Source: Paractinoplanes rishiriensis (GTDB lineage Bacteria; Actinomycetota; Actinomycetes; Mycobacteriales; Micromonosporaceae). Taken from it: 64,000 nucleotides of DNA. Shown here one piece after another: positions 36,340 to 45,440 of this stretch (the first letter of the stretch is position 1; every line of letters begins with the position of its first letter). Position numbers and translations under genes: made by a program. Location: assembly GCF_016862375.1 (NCBI RefSeq), contig NZ_BOMV01000059.1, positions 1-64,000 of the forward strand, read 5' to 3'. A model generated the notes under the pieces. That model ran no database searches and was not told the DNA's origin. It saw only the letters and a program-made list of their open reading frames with translations.

Positions 36340-37881
36340 GTGCGGATCGCGGCTAATGACCTGGGCAGGCTGGCCCGGCTGACCGCCGGGTGTGCCGGTA
36401 TCGGGGCCGCCGTGCTCGGCGCCGTAGCGATGCCCAGCTCAGCCCCAGGCGTGCCGCCGGCCGGACGACTATCCGACCCGGCGGCCGCGCTCGTTCCGGC
36501 CGGACTTGCCCTGTTGCTCCAGGTACTCCCGGAGGCCAGGCGGACCGCCGGCCGGGTCGTGCGCGTCCTTGCCACCCTCCTCGCCCTGACCTCCACCGCG
36601 CTCGGCATCGCCGAACTGGACCGGTACCCGGCCGCCGCGGTGGCCGGCATCCTGACCGGGCTCGCCCTGGCCTGCCTCGACATCCGGGTGGTGCGCAGCT
36701 CACCGGACGCCATCCGGTACCGGGTGGCCGACCCGCTGCTGGCCGGCGCCGCGGTCAGCGCCCTGCTCGCCTACGGTGCCGCGCCGGCCGTCTCCGGCGG
36801 CCTGATCGTGCTGGTGGTCGGCGCCGCGATGGCCCGGCCGTTCGACGATTCGGAGCGGCACCTCGCCGAGGAGTTGCAGGAGCGGCAGACGTTCGCGGAC
36901 ACGCTGCTCCAGTCGATGAACGAGGCGGTCATGGTGCTCGACGCCAACCACCGGGTGATCGACGTGAACCGGCGCTGGCGCGAACTCACCGGGCACGGGC
37001 CGGACGAGCCGATCCGCTTCGACCCGCCGCCGCTGCCGCCCGCCGAGGGCGGTGACTGGCTGATGCCCCGGGTCGACGGCAGCGCGGTCCCGGTGCTGGC
37101 CACCATGGCCGCCATCCCGGACGCCGAGGGCGCGCCGCGGGCGTACGTGGCCACCTACGTCGACATCGCCGACCGCAAGCGGGCCGAGGAGTCGCTCAGC
37201 GAGCAGAACACCCGGCTGCGCGAGGCGAACGGCCGGCTGGAGGGCGCGCTGGCCTTCAAGAACGACCTGACCTCGATGCTGACCCACGACGTCGCGCAGC
37301 CGATCAGCTCGATCGCCAGCCTCGCCGAACTGCTCCGCGCCGACTGGGCGGACCTGCCCGAGGACATCCGGCTGGAGCTGGCCACCAAGATCGACAAGAA
37401 CACCCAGCGGCTGATCAAGATGATGAACGACCTCCAGCTGCTGTTCCGGCTGGACACCGGCGCGGTGACCGCGCGGCGAGCGCCGGTGCCGCTGTTCGAG
37501 GTCGCCGAGCAGGTGGTCACGGCCGCCGCCGGGGACGTCGAGATGGACATCGACGAGAACCTGGCCGCGCTGGCCGACCGGGGGCACCTCATCGTCGTGG
37601 TGCAGAACCTGCTGACCAATGCCTTCACGTACGGGGACCCGCCGGTGCGCCTGTCCGCGGCCCAACGCGGCGACCTGATCGAGCTGGTCGTGCAGGACAG
37701 TGGGCCGGGCATTCCCTCCGAACTGCTCGCGAAGGTGTTCGACCGGTTCATGCGGGGCGCCGGGCTCGGCCTGTTCATCGTGCGCCACCTGGTCGAGGCC
37801 AACGGTGGCACGGTCCGTTACGAACGCGCCGAGCCGCGCGGCGCCCGCCTGATCGTCACCTTGGAGCCGGCGCCGATCTGA
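36340..37881 (+). CDS. PAS-containing sensor histidine kinase
   Basis: 513 aa from GTG at 36340 with GAGGAG upstream. Several hydrophobic segments in the first ~165 residues (membrane part), then a PAS domain (~185-280: LLQSMNEAVMVLDANHRVI) and a coiled-coil. DHp with phospho-acceptor His in LTHDVAQPISSIASLAELL, then HATPase (NLLTNAFTYG, VVQDSGPGIP, AGLGLFIVRHL). The F-box FDRF is separated from the G2 box AGLGL by only three residues, so the ATP-lid is almost absent. No cognate regulator is adjacent. Confidence 0.88.
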   Translation: MRIAANDLGRLARLTAGCAGIGAAVLGAVAMPSSAPGVPPAGRLSDPAAALVPAGLALLLQVLPEARRTAGRVVRVLATLLALTSTALGIAELDRYPAAAVAGILTGLALACLDIRVVRSSPDAIRYRVADPLLAGAAVSALLAYGAAPAVSGGLIVLVVGAAMARPFDDSERHLAEELQERQTFADTLLQSMNEAVMVLDANHRVIDVNRRWRELTGHGPDEPIRFDPPPLPPAEGGDWLMPRVDGSAVPVLATMAAIPDAEGAPRAYVATYVDIADRKRAEESLSEQNTRLREANGRLEGALAFKNDLTSMLTHDVAQPISSIASLAELLRADWADLPEDIRLELATKIDKNTQRLIKMMNDLQLLFRLDTGAVTARRAPVPLFEVAEQVVTAAAGDVEMDIDENLAALADRGHLIVVVQNLLTNAFTYGDPPVRLSAAQRGDLIELVVQDSGPGIPSELLAKVFDRFMRGAGLGLFIVRHLVEANGGTVRYERAEPRGARLIVTLEPAPI

Positions 37882-37901
37882 GGTCGCCGATTTGAGGGTC
37901 G

Positions 37902-38744
37902 TCAGCGGCCGCTGCTGCCCCGGTCCTCTTCGTTGATCATGCCGTCACCCCAGGTGTCCTTCTTGGTGGTACGGCCGCCCATCCGGGCCGAGCCGCCACT
38001 GATCGGACCGGACTTCGCGATCCGCCGCCCCGGGGGGAGCACCTCGTCGAGGTCGTGCTCGCTGGTGATGCCGGGCGCCGACGTGATGTCGACGTTGGTG
38101 CCCATGGCCGCCGCGGTCATGCCGTGATAGGGCAGGTCGGCCCGGCTGGCGTTGCTGTGCTCGGCCGCGCTGGTGCCCCAGCCGGCGCCCGGGTGCGGAT
38201 TGCGGTTGCGGATCCGGTCCGCGACCACGGCCGGGTTCGCGGTCAGCCGCTTGGAGCTGGCGCCGCCCGCCGGCGGCCGCTTCGGCGACGGCCGGTTCCG
38301 GTCGCCGGCCACCATCGGGCGACCACCGAGCACGCCGCTCTCCACCAGGTCCTTGAACGTGGTGAGGTCGTCCTTGAGGCGCTTGGTCAGGGAGGCCTGG
38401 CCGTGCCGGTCGCTGGGCATCAGGAAGGCGATGTCGGCCTCCAGCTGCGCGACGACCTGAGTCTTTGTCTCGCCGAGCGGGCGCAGCGTGAGGGTCTCGG
38501 CGAGCAACGGGCCGTCCATGGTCGACCAGGAGACCCGCTCGTCCAGGGACCGCTCGGTGATCTGCGCGTCGAACTCGCGGCGCTTGCCGTCCACGTCCAT
38601 GATCCAGTGGGTCTGATCGACCCCGATCGGGGTGACCGCCTGCACGCCACTCATGAACCGCGGGTAATTCTCGAACGCGGCGAGCTGCTCGTACACCGTG
38701 TGCAGCGGCGCACCCACCTCGATGGCCTGCTGAACCATACTCAT
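37902..38744 (-). CDS. SRPBCC (polyketide cyclase/START-like) family protein
   Basis: 280 aa with GGGGAG before the ATG. The first ~140 residues are an SRPBCC domain (QAIEVGAPLHTVYEQLAAFE, FENYPRFMSGVQAV), a ligand-binding helix-grip fold. The last ~130 residues are a hydrophilic Gly/Pro/Arg-rich tail without a known domain. Ligand unknown. Runs opposite to the histidine kinase. Confidence 0.83.
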   Translation of the reverse strand: MSMVQQAIEVGAPLHTVYEQLAAFENYPRFMSGVQAVTPIGVDQTHWIMDVDGKRREFDAQITERSLDERVSWSTMDGPLLAETLTLRPLGETKTQVVAQLEADIAFLMPSDRHGQASLTKRLKDDLTTFKDLVESGVLGGRPMVAGDRNRPSPKRPPAGGASSKRLTANPAVVADRIRNRNPHPGAGWGTSAAEHSNASRADLPYHGMTAAAMGTNVDITSAPGITSEHDLDEVLPPGRRIAKSGPISGGSARMGGRTTKKDTWGDGMINEEDRGSSGR

Positions 38745-38822
38745 CGCACTCTCCCCCTGCCTCGGTGGTGAAACCGGCAGTTCGAGCGTACGAAGACGGT
38801 TACTGATCGTGTTCGGTTTCGG

Positions 38823-39572
38823 TCAGACCCGGCGCAGGTACTGCCAGTGGCCGACCTCGGCCGCGTACCGGGCGTCACTCGCGGGCACCAGCGTCACCTG
38901 GGCGGCGCGCAGCATCGCGACCAGCCGCGGCGACGGCGAGCGCCACGCCTCGCTGACCTCGACCAGCGTGCCGGTCTCGCGGCAGGCGCCGGCCAGCGCG
39001 GCCAGCAGGTCCGGGGTGACGACGGCGTCGTCCAGGCCGACCTGGGCGAGCAGGCCGAGCGGGCGGGCCAGCTGGGTGGGCGCATAGCGGGAGGCCCGCT
39101 CCAGACCCTGCACGGTCGCGGTCACCAGGATCTCGGCGACCTCCTCGGCGGTCAGCTCGCCGGCCGCGAGCATGGCGCGCACCTCGCGCGGGCCCTGCGG
39201 GCCGGCGGCGAGCGGCAGGCGGGAGACAGCCACCGAGACGGCCTCGAGCTGGGCCAGGTCGGCGGGCCAGGCCAGCCAGCCGTCGGCCTGCACGACCTCG
39301 ACCTCGGCGGCGACCTTGAGGGTGAGCTCGGTGCGGCGACGGGCGCGGCGCACCGCGTCGGCGTACGCGGACAGCCAGGTGGTGTCGGGTCCGACCTGGT
39401 CGGCGAAGGTGAGCGAGGTGAGCCCGGCACGGTCGGCGGCCGAGACGACCACTCCGACGCTGTCCCGGCCGGCCGCGAAGCCGGTGTGCACGTGCGCGTC
39501 CACGGTCAGGTCGAGAGCGTAAGCGGTCCCCAACACGTCGGCACCGATCACCGAGTTCAGCTCTGCGCCCAC
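38823..39572 (-). CDS. PHP-domain metal-dependent phosphoesterase-like protein
   Basis: 249 aa from GTG at 39572 with GGGAG upstream. VDAHVHTGFAAGRDSVGVVV is PHP motif I, and LTSLTFADQVGPDT and LKVAAEVEVV follow. The C-terminal HxH site typical of complete PHP enzymes is not obvious, so catalytic activity is uncertain. Substrate unknown. Confidence 0.78.
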   Translation of the reverse strand: MGAELNSVIGADVLGTAYALDLTVDAHVHTGFAAGRDSVGVVVSAADRAGLTSLTFADQVGPDTTWLSAYADAVRRARRRTELTLKVAAEVEVVQADGWLAWPADLAQLEAVSVAVSRLPLAAGPQGPREVRAMLAAGELTAEEVAEILVTATVQGLERASRYAPTQLARPLGLLAQVGLDDAVVTPDLLAALAGACRETGTLVEVSEAWRSPSPRLVAMLRAAQVTLVPASDARYAAEVGHWQYLRRV

Positions 39573-39676
39573 TGATTGCTCCCGCCTCGTAGCGACGGGC
39601 TGTTTCCCGTCCTGCCTCAGAGTGGGGGTGCGTCGTTGTCAAGCACGGTATGCGGCCGGTGCAGTCCGGGTGCGGG

Positions 39677-40557
39677 TCACAGCCGGAAGGCCCCCACCAG
39701 GTGACGCAACTCATCCGCGGTGCGGGCCACCTCGGACGAGGCGTGCCGGGTCTGCTCGACGCCGTGCGCCGAGCCGGCGCTCGCGGCCGAGACGTCGGCG
39801 ATGTTGGCCGCGATCCGGGACGAGCCGCTGGCCACCTCGGCGATGCTGCGGCTCATCTCGCCGGTGGTCGCGGTCTGCTGCCGCTGCGGCTGGTGAGCTC
39901 CCCGTGCGCGAGCCGGTCGATCACCTCGCCGAGCCGGTGCACCGGCCCCAGGATCGAGCGGGCCGTGGGCACCGCGAGCCCGATCAACCCGGCCATGCAC
40001 ACGCCGGCCACCAGCAGCGTGACCATGCGGGTGTTGCTGACCGTGTTGTTCATGTCGATCTGTTCCTGCGCGATGACCTTGGCGACCTCGTCCACCAGCC
40101 CGTCCAGTTCGCCGCCGGCCTCCGTGTTGCGCTCGTCGATCTCGCCGATCCGGTCGCGCACCGACGGCGCGTTGGCCACCCCGTCCTGGACGAAGGCGGC
40201 GATGAAGTCGCTGAACCCGGTGATGTGCGGCTGGTAGCCGGCGAACTGCTGCTCCAGGTCGGCGGCGACCACCTCGTCCATCGCGTCGGCGGTGGCCTGC
40301 ACGTCGTCGGCGACGTCGGAGAGCACATCGTGGCCGAGCGCCGCCCGGTAGCCGTCCACCTTCAGCTCGCTCATCCGGGTGTCCAGGTGGTTGAGCGCGG
40401 CCAGCGCTCCCTGCAACCCGTTCACCAGGTCGCTCTGCTGGTTGAGCTTGTGCTCGCTGTTCAGGGTGATGCCGACGAGCACCGCGAGTGCGACTGCACC
40501 GGTCACCACGATGAGGGCCAGCCGCTTGGCAATGCCCAGTTCCGCCAGTCGCGACAT
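39677..40557 (-). pseudogene. methyl-accepting chemotaxis protein with internal deletion and frame change
   Basis: ATG at 40557 opens a normal chemoreceptor: TM1 (LALIVVTGAVALAVLVGITL), four-helix-type sensor region, TM2 (MVTLLVAGVCMAGLIGLAVP) and the first part of a HAMP domain (VHRLGEVIDRLAHGELTS). Near 39875-39900 the sequence jumps, in another frame, to the end of an MCP signalling domain (QQTATTGEMSRSIAEVASGS through LRHLVGAF) and stops at 39677. About 200 residues are missing, including the hairpin tip that contacts CheA/CheW. Without the frame change the first part stops at 39853. Loss of chemotaxis signalling is inferred. A deletion in the assembly is the alternative. Confidence 0.82.
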
Positions 40558-40731
40558 TGATCCTCGTGTTCGGACGCCGCTGTCAATCTTTCGGCCCCGG
40601 CCCGGCCGCCGGTGCCGTTTTGCGCAATTTGGGCTGCACCCGTTCTGCGCCGTTCCGGCACCAGGGACGGCATCCGGCGATCGGCAGCCTGTCCCGGTGC
40701 GCACGCGACCGCGTGCCCGGGGAGGAAGATC

Positions 40732-41604
40732 GTGAAGGTCCGACATCAGCGCCGCCTGGCCATGGCCGCGCTCGCCGCGTCGACCCTGCTGGCCGGGCTG
40801 GCCCCGGTGACACCGGCGGCCGCGGCCGCCAAGGTGGCCGGCACCGGCCTCGCCACGACCGGGGGGACGGCGCTCAAGATGCGCAGCGGCCCGTCGACCG
40901 CGGCGCAGCAGAAGGGCACCGTGGCCAACGGCGGCACTGTCTGGATCATGTGTCAGACCGTGGGCGACAAGGTCGCCGGCACGGTGCGGACCACCGGCGT
41001 CTGGCTGCGGCTGGCGAACAACACCTACGTCTCGGACGCGTACGTGCGACGCGCCGCCTTCACCATCCCGGTCTGCCCGGCCGGCAGTGTCCCCGCCACG
41101 CCGAAGCCGGCACCCGCGCCGATCCTGAAGCCGCCGCCGCTCCCGCCCGCCACCGGCTCGTGGCGGCTCCCGCTCGCGGCCGGCCTGGTGAGCGATTTCC
41201 GCACCACGGTGCGGCCCACCCACGACGGGGTCGACCTGGGCGCGGCCCGCAACACCCCGATCGTCTCGGTGTCGGCAGGCACGGTGATCCGGGTGGTGTG
41301 CAACGTCTCGGCCGGCACCTGCGACGTCGACGGCAACCGGAATCTGAAGGGCTGCGGCTGGTACGTCGAGGTGCAGCACGCCGGCAGCATCGTCACCCGG
41401 TACTGCCACATGGTGCGCAAGCCGGTCGTGGTGGTGGGCCAGAAGGTCGTGAAGGGACAGTTGCTCGGCCACGTCGGCACGTCCGGCTCGTCGTCCGGCC
41501 CGCACCTGCACTTCGAGGTGCACGTGAACGCGCCGTCGGCGACCCGGGAGAACGCGGTGAGCCCGGTTGCCTTCATGAAGGCGCGCGGGGTGACCTTCAA
41601 GTAG
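40732..41604 (+). CDS. secreted SH3-like / M23 peptidase family protein
   Basis: 290 aa from GTG at 40732 with GGAGGAAG upstream. Signal peptide (LAMAALAASTLLAGLAPVTP). Residues ~40-110 are an SH3b-like domain (LKMRSGPSTAAQQKGTV). A Pro-rich linker is followed by an M23 LytM-type metallopeptidase: HDGVDLGAARNTPIVSVSAG and GPHLHFEVHV hold the zinc ligands. Predicted peptidoglycan endopeptidase, possibly for cell separation or wall remodelling. Converges on csrA across a strong terminator. Confidence 0.9.
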   Translation: MKVRHQRRLAMAALAASTLLAGLAPVTPAAAAAKVAGTGLATTGGTALKMRSGPSTAAQQKGTVANGGTVWIMCQTVGDKVAGTVRTTGVWLRLANNTYVSDAYVRRAAFTIPVCPAGSVPATPKPAPAPILKPPPLPPATGSWRLPLAAGLVSDFRTTVRPTHDGVDLGAARNTPIVSVSAGTVIRVVCNVSAGTCDVDGNRNLKGCGWYVEVQHAGSIVTRYCHMVRKPVVVVGQKVVKGQLLGHVGTSGSSSGPHLHFEVHVNAPSATRENAVSPVAFMKARGVTFK

Positions 41605-41636
41605 AGACGGGCCAGTAGAGACGGGCCAGTAGACGG
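41604..41636. repeat. 14-bp direct repeat after the M23 gene
   Basis: AGAGACGGGCCAGT occurs twice in tandem directly after the stop codon, followed by a partial third copy. No function assigned. Confidence 0.6.
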
Positions 41637-41637
41637 G

Positions 41638-41669
41638 TATGCCTCGGCACCCACCGGTGCCGAGGCATA
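41638..41669. terminator. bidirectional terminator between M23 peptidase and csrA
   Basis: Perfect 14-bp stem (TATGCCTCGGCACC with GGTGCCGAGGCATA) and a CACC loop between two convergent stop codons. Confidence 0.8.
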
Positions 41670-41676
41670 ACCCACA

Positions 41677-41919
41677 TCAGCCGGAGTCGTCCGGCGTCTG
41701 AAGCAACTCCGTGACCGCCTTGACCGCATCGTCGGTAGGCGAGGCCGCCTGCCGGTTGGCCGACTGCAATTCCCGGAACACTTCCTCGCGATGCACCTGG
41801 ACGTCGCGTGGTGCCTGGATGCCGAGCCGGATGACCTCGCCCCGCGCCTCCAGCACGGTGATGGTCACATCGTTGCCGATCATCACGCTTTCCCCGGCAC
41901 GCCGGGTCAACACGAGCAT
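41677..41919 (-). CDS. csrA: carbon storage regulator CsrA
   Basis: 80 aa, slightly longer than the usual 60-70 because of a C-terminal tail. MLVLTRRAGESVMIGNDVTI and the conserved RLGIQAPRDVQVHREEV are unmistakable. CsrA binds GGA motifs in mRNA leaders and in Bacillus represses flagellin translation. GGAGGAGGG lies upstream of the ATG. Last gene of the flgN-flgK-flgL-fliW-csrA operon. Confidence 0.96.
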   Translation of the reverse strand: MLVLTRRAGESVMIGNDVTITVLEARGEVIRLGIQAPRDVQVHREEVFRELQSANRQAASPTDDAVKAVTELLQTPDDSG

Positions 41920-42003
41920 CGTCCGGTGCCCTCCTCCATCCGTGGACGGACAGCATCGCGAGGGGCGCGGTCGCCGGCCTGGCGGCCGCGCCGGCGAGGA
42001 ACG

Positions 42004-42447
42004 TCAGTAGGTCCGGTTCATCACGGCGCGGAGCGGGTACCCCGAGCCGTTCAGGACGACCTGGATGGCCCGCAGGCTGTCCCGGTCGACGAGGATCGGC
42101 GCCAGCAGGTTGGCGGTGGTCTCGTCGGTGCCGGCCGTGATGACGACCATCAGCAGGAGCCGGTCCGGGTCCTTGGTGTTCAGCGCCGCGAAGACCTCGT
42201 CGTCGATCTCCGGAGCGTAGTCCGGGAAGAACGGCTCCGGCGGGGCGACGAGGAAGCGCAGCTCCGGGTCCTGAATGGACGTGAAAGCGTAGAGCAGGCC
42301 GTCGTCGTTGAGACGCACCAGGACGAAATCCCGGTGCGCCGGGAACCCGGGCATGGGCACCGCCATCGAGATGGTCGGCAGACCCAGCGACGGGTCGATC
42401 TTGGAGGCCTCAATTTGTCGGGACGCCGTGCGAGTAGTCATGGTCAC
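42004..42447 (-). CDS. fliW: flagellar assembly factor FliW
   Basis: 147 aa. Family features: FVLVRLNDDGLLYAFTSIQD, PPEPFFPDYAPEID and the LLLMVVITAG beta-barrel strands. In Bacillus FliW binds either flagellin or CsrA and thereby tunes flagellin synthesis. GTG at 42447 overlaps the flgL stop. ATG two codons later has GAGG at better spacing and may be the true start. Directly upstream of csrA. Confidence 0.94.
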   Translation of the reverse strand: MTMTTRTASRQIEASKIDPSLGLPTISMAVPMPGFPAHRDFVLVRLNDDGLLYAFTSIQDPELRFLVAPPEPFFPDYAPEIDDEVFAALNTKDPDRLLLMVVITAGTDETTANLLAPILVDRDSLRAIQVVLNGSGYPLRAVMNRTY

Positions 42448-43358
42448 CTCAGGAAATCGATGAGCGAGGGCTGGATCACCTTGGCCGTTGCAGCCAGGGC
42501 GGCCTGATAGGAGGTCTGCTGGATCTGCAGTTCCATGATCGCCTTGGGCAGGTCGACATCCTCGATGTCGGACAGCTGGGTCGACACGGACAGCAGATGG
42601 TCGTCAGCGGACTGCTTCATCTGTGTAACCCGATTATATCGGGCGCCAACATCCGAAAGTGCGGATTTTAGTAAGTCGTGGGCGGTATCTAGATTTTTCA
42701 GACCCTTTTCTAGAACGCCCTGGTTGCCGCCCTTGATAGCGTCCGAGATCGAGTTGAGAACGGTGAAGAGCTCGGTCGAGTCCTCATCCAGTTGTCCGTC
42801 CACCCGCCGGCCGAACGCCTCCTGGCCGCTGATTTCGATACGCACCTTGGCGTTCGGACCGACGGTCCGCGTCGTCGGGTTCTCGTTGCCGGACCATTGG
42901 CCGGTCTCGTCGTAGGCCACCCCGCCGGGCGTCGTGCCGCCGAACACCGGCCGGTTCATGAACTTGGCGTTGGCCCGCCCGAGCAGCGTGTCCCGGATGT
43001 TGTCGATCTCGGCCGCCAACGCGTTCTTGGACTCCTCGTTGGTGGCGCCGTTCAACGCCTGGACGGTGAGGTTGCGCACCCGGATCACCGAGGTGGAGGC
43101 GTCGCCCAGAGTGTCCTGAATGGTGCCCAGCCAACCGAGGCCGTCGTCGGCGTTGCGCGAGTACTGCTGCGTCGCCCGCACCTCGCCGCGCAGTTGGAGC
43201 GAGGTGACCGTGCCGGTCGGCGAGTCCGACGGCCGGTGCAGCTGCTTGCCGCTGGAGATCTGCTGGTGGATCTTCTGGCCACGGGCCATGTTCCGTTGCA
43301 GATCGCCCAGAACCCTGGTCTGCATGCTGCCTTCGGTGACCCTGCTGGAAATAGTCAT
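42444..43358 (-). CDS. flgL: flagellar hook-filament junction protein FlgL (HAP3)
   Basis: 304 aa. N-terminal flagellin-like coiled coil (RVTEGSMQTRVLGDLQRNMA, IHQQISSGKQLHRPSDSPTG) and matching C-terminal helix (LQIQQTSYQAALAATAKVIQ). Links hook to filament. A patch of about 95 bp (42625-42718) is markedly AT-rich and uses CTA, AAA, GAT and one TTA codon (42672-42674), unlike the rest of the gene. Starts 20 bp after flgK. Confidence 0.95.
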   Translation of the reverse strand: MTISSRVTEGSMQTRVLGDLQRNMARGQKIHQQISSGKQLHRPSDSPTGTVTSLQLRGEVRATQQYSRNADDGLGWLGTIQDTLGDASTSVIRVRNLTVQALNGATNEESKNALAAEIDNIRDTLLGRANAKFMNRPVFGGTTPGGVAYDETGQWSGNENPTTRTVGPNAKVRIEISGQEAFGRRVDGQLDEDSTELFTVLNSISDAIKGGNQGVLEKGLKNLDTAHDLLKSALSDVGARYNRVTQMKQSADDHLLSVSTQLSDIEDVDLPKAIMELQIQQTSYQAALAATAKVIQPSLIDFLR

Positions 43359-43378
43359 GTCCCGTCCCCCTTACCGGC

Positions 43379-44824
43379 TTACCGCCCGACGAGACCGGTG
43401 CGGTTGATCAGCTGATCGAGCATCGCGTCGATCGTGGTGAGCACGCGCGATGCCGCCTCGTAGCCGCGCTGGTAGGTGAGCAGGTTGGTCATTTCCTCGT
43501 CGAGGTTGACCCCCGACTCCGCCTCGCGCGACGTGTCGACCTGGTCCCGTACCGCGTCCTGGATCTCGCTGCGCCGGCTGGCCGCCTGCGCGGAAACGCC
43601 GAGCCGGCCGATCAACGCCTGGTAGTCGGAGTCCGGGCCGGCGCCCGAGGTGCCGACGTCGGCGAGGTCGTCCGCCACGTCGTGGTCGAGTGCGGCCGGC
43701 GGTGCGGTCGGGTCCAGCGGGTCCGGCGTCGGGTTGCCCCGGGAGAACGCGATGTCGGCCGGGTTGTCGATCACCACGGTGAGGGATTTCGCGGTGGTGC
43801 CGGTGAACATCGGGGTGCCCGGGGTGCCGTTCTCGGTGTAGCCCGGCGGGTGGGCCAGGGTGCCGTCACCGGTCAGCGCGAGGTTGACGGTGTCCGCGAT
43901 CTTGGCGGCCACCTTGTCCAGATCGGACACGATGCCCGGGATCACGGTGTTCATCGTGTCGAGCATCGCGCCCAGGGTGCCGCCGGGAGTGGCGTCGATA
44001 CCGGTGTCCGTCCATTTAAGAGAGACCTTGTCGGTCGCCGTGATGCCGTCGAGGGTGGTCGGGCCGGACGGCTCGAGGGAGCGCGCGGTGAAGTCCTCGA
44101 CCAGCGCGGTGCTGCCCACGTAGACGTTGATCGACCCGCTCGGCTTGGCCTGCGCGGTCGCACCCACCAGGCGGGACAGTTCCATGACCCGGCGGTCCCG
44201 CTCGTCCTGCAGTTCGTTGGCCGGCAGGTTCGCCTGGGTGGCCACGGCCACCTGGCGGTTCATGTCGGCGATGCCGGCGGCGAGCTTGTTGACCTGGTCG
44301 ACGTAGCCCACGGTCTGATTGCTGAGCGCCTCGAACTGGTTGCTCAGTGCGCCGTGGGTGTCGTTGAGGGTGATCGCCACGGTCTTGCTGCGCTCGATCA
44401 GGGCGGTCCGGGTCGACGGGTCCTGCCAGTTGTTGGCGACGTCGTTCCAGGCGTCCCACATGTCGTGCATCCGGGCCTGCAGGGCGGTGTCGCTCGGCTC
44501 CGCGAGCACGCTCTCTATTTGCTGGTACGACGCCTTCTGGCTGGCCAGGTACGCCGAGTTGCCGTGCTCGATGCGGCCGCGTTCCTCGAGGTACGAGTTC
44601 CGGCTGCGCTCGACGCCGGCCACCGAGACACCGGAACCGACCTGGTCGGCGGTGGTGTAGATGCCGGGGTGCAGGGTGCCGGTCTGCGCCGCCATCCGCA
44701 CCTTCTGCCGGGTGTAACCCTCGGTGTTCGCGTTCGCAATGTTCTGTCCGGCCACGTCGAGGCCGCGACGCTGCGCGTAGAGCGAAGTGAGTGCGGTGTT
44801 GATCCCGCCGAACGAGCTAGCCAT
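43379..44824 (-). CDS. flgK: flagellar hook-associated protein FlgK (HAP1)
   Basis: 481 aa. The N-terminal rod/hook motif is GGINTALTSLYAQRRGLDVA followed by GQNIANANTEGYTRQKV. The C-terminal helix is NLLTYQRGYEAASRVLTTID. Forms the first junction ring between hook and filament. The ATG overlaps the flgN stop by one base (TGATG). Confidence 0.96.
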   Translation of the reverse strand: MASSFGGINTALTSLYAQRRGLDVAGQNIANANTEGYTRQKVRMAAQTGTLHPGIYTTADQVGSGVSVAGVERSRNSYLEERGRIEHGNSAYLASQKASYQQIESVLAEPSDTALQARMHDMWDAWNDVANNWQDPSTRTALIERSKTVAITLNDTHGALSNQFEALSNQTVGYVDQVNKLAAGIADMNRQVAVATQANLPANELQDERDRRVMELSRLVGATAQAKPSGSINVYVGSTALVEDFTARSLEPSGPTTLDGITATDKVSLKWTDTGIDATPGGTLGAMLDTMNTVIPGIVSDLDKVAAKIADTVNLALTGDGTLAHPPGYTENGTPGTPMFTGTTAKSLTVVIDNPADIAFSRGNPTPDPLDPTAPPAALDHDVADDLADVGTSGAGPDSDYQALIGRLGVSAQAASRRSEIQDAVRDQVDTSREAESGVNLDEEMTNLLTYQRGYEAASRVLTTIDAMLDQLINRTGLVGR

Positions 44825-45309
44825 CAGATCGCCTCATCAACCAGGCTGGAGCGGCGGACGCCGCCGGAAACGGTCTGGCCCTGCGGTCCGTACGTTTCCA
44901 CAGTTTCGGCAAACGCGAGCATGGTTTCGCGTGCAGCCCGCTGGCCCGCCGTGAGCAGGTCCCGGTTGACGTCGGCGAGGGCACCGATCTCCGAGGTCAG
45001 CATGAGGAAGGCCTTGCGGTGCTGGTGCAGGAGGTCGGACCAGGGTGGCGGTGCCGCGTCGGCCAGCTCGCCCAGCGAGGCGTCCGGTCCCAGCCCGAGC
45101 TCGACGGCGACGTCCTGTGCGTACGCGGCCCGGATGACCTCGGTCTGCCGGATCTGGTCCAGCACCACCTCGACCTCGCGGGTGGCGTGGCTGAGCCAGC
45201 GGGAGCGATTGGACGCGAGGAGCAGTTGCTCCTCCTCAAGCTTGAACAGCAGCATCTCGAGCAGCTCACGTGATCGCCACAGGACGCTGGCCAGGTCGGT
45301 CAGGCTCAC
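44824..45309 (-). CDS. flgN: FlgN-like flagellar export chaperone
   Basis: 161 aa from GTG at 45309 with GGAGGA 7 nt upstream. All-helical: LASVLWRSRELLEMLLFKLE, then long amphipathic helices. In other bacteria FlgN escorts FlgK and FlgL to the export gate, and its position directly upstream of flgK supports this. First gene of the minus-strand operon, divergent from fliC. Confidence 0.85.
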   Translation of the reverse strand: MSLTDLASVLWRSRELLEMLLFKLEEEQLLLASNRSRWLSHATREVEVVLDQIRQTEVIRAAYAQDVAVELGLGPDASLGELADAAPPPWSDLLHQHRKAFLMLTSEIGALADVNRDLLTAGQRAARETMLAFAETVETYGPQGQTVSGGVRRSSLVDEAI

Positions 45310-45395
45310 CCTGGTCCTCCGTCTCGTCGTCGGGCACACCGACATGCCCGCTCATTCGGACAGGTCGGCACGTCCGCCGCTCCGCTGAGGAATTT

Positions 45396-45407
45396 CCCCG
45401 ATCGGGG
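45396..45407. promoter_or_regulatory. palindrome CCCCGATCGGGG in the flgN-fliC divergent region
   Basis: Perfect 12-bp dyad, loosely extended by GGAAT (45389) and ATTCC (45409). Lies 87 bp from the flgN start and 156 bp from fliC. Candidate operator for coordinated control; the regulator is unknown. Confidence 0.4.
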
Positions 45408-45440
45408 CATTCCCGGGCGAGTTCCAGCACCGGCGGCTTA

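Noticed and set aside
39853..41523. A single 556-codon minus-strand reading of the chemoreceptor region
   Set aside because: Everything upstream of 40557 is antisense to the M23 peptidase, and the real receptor start is at 40557.
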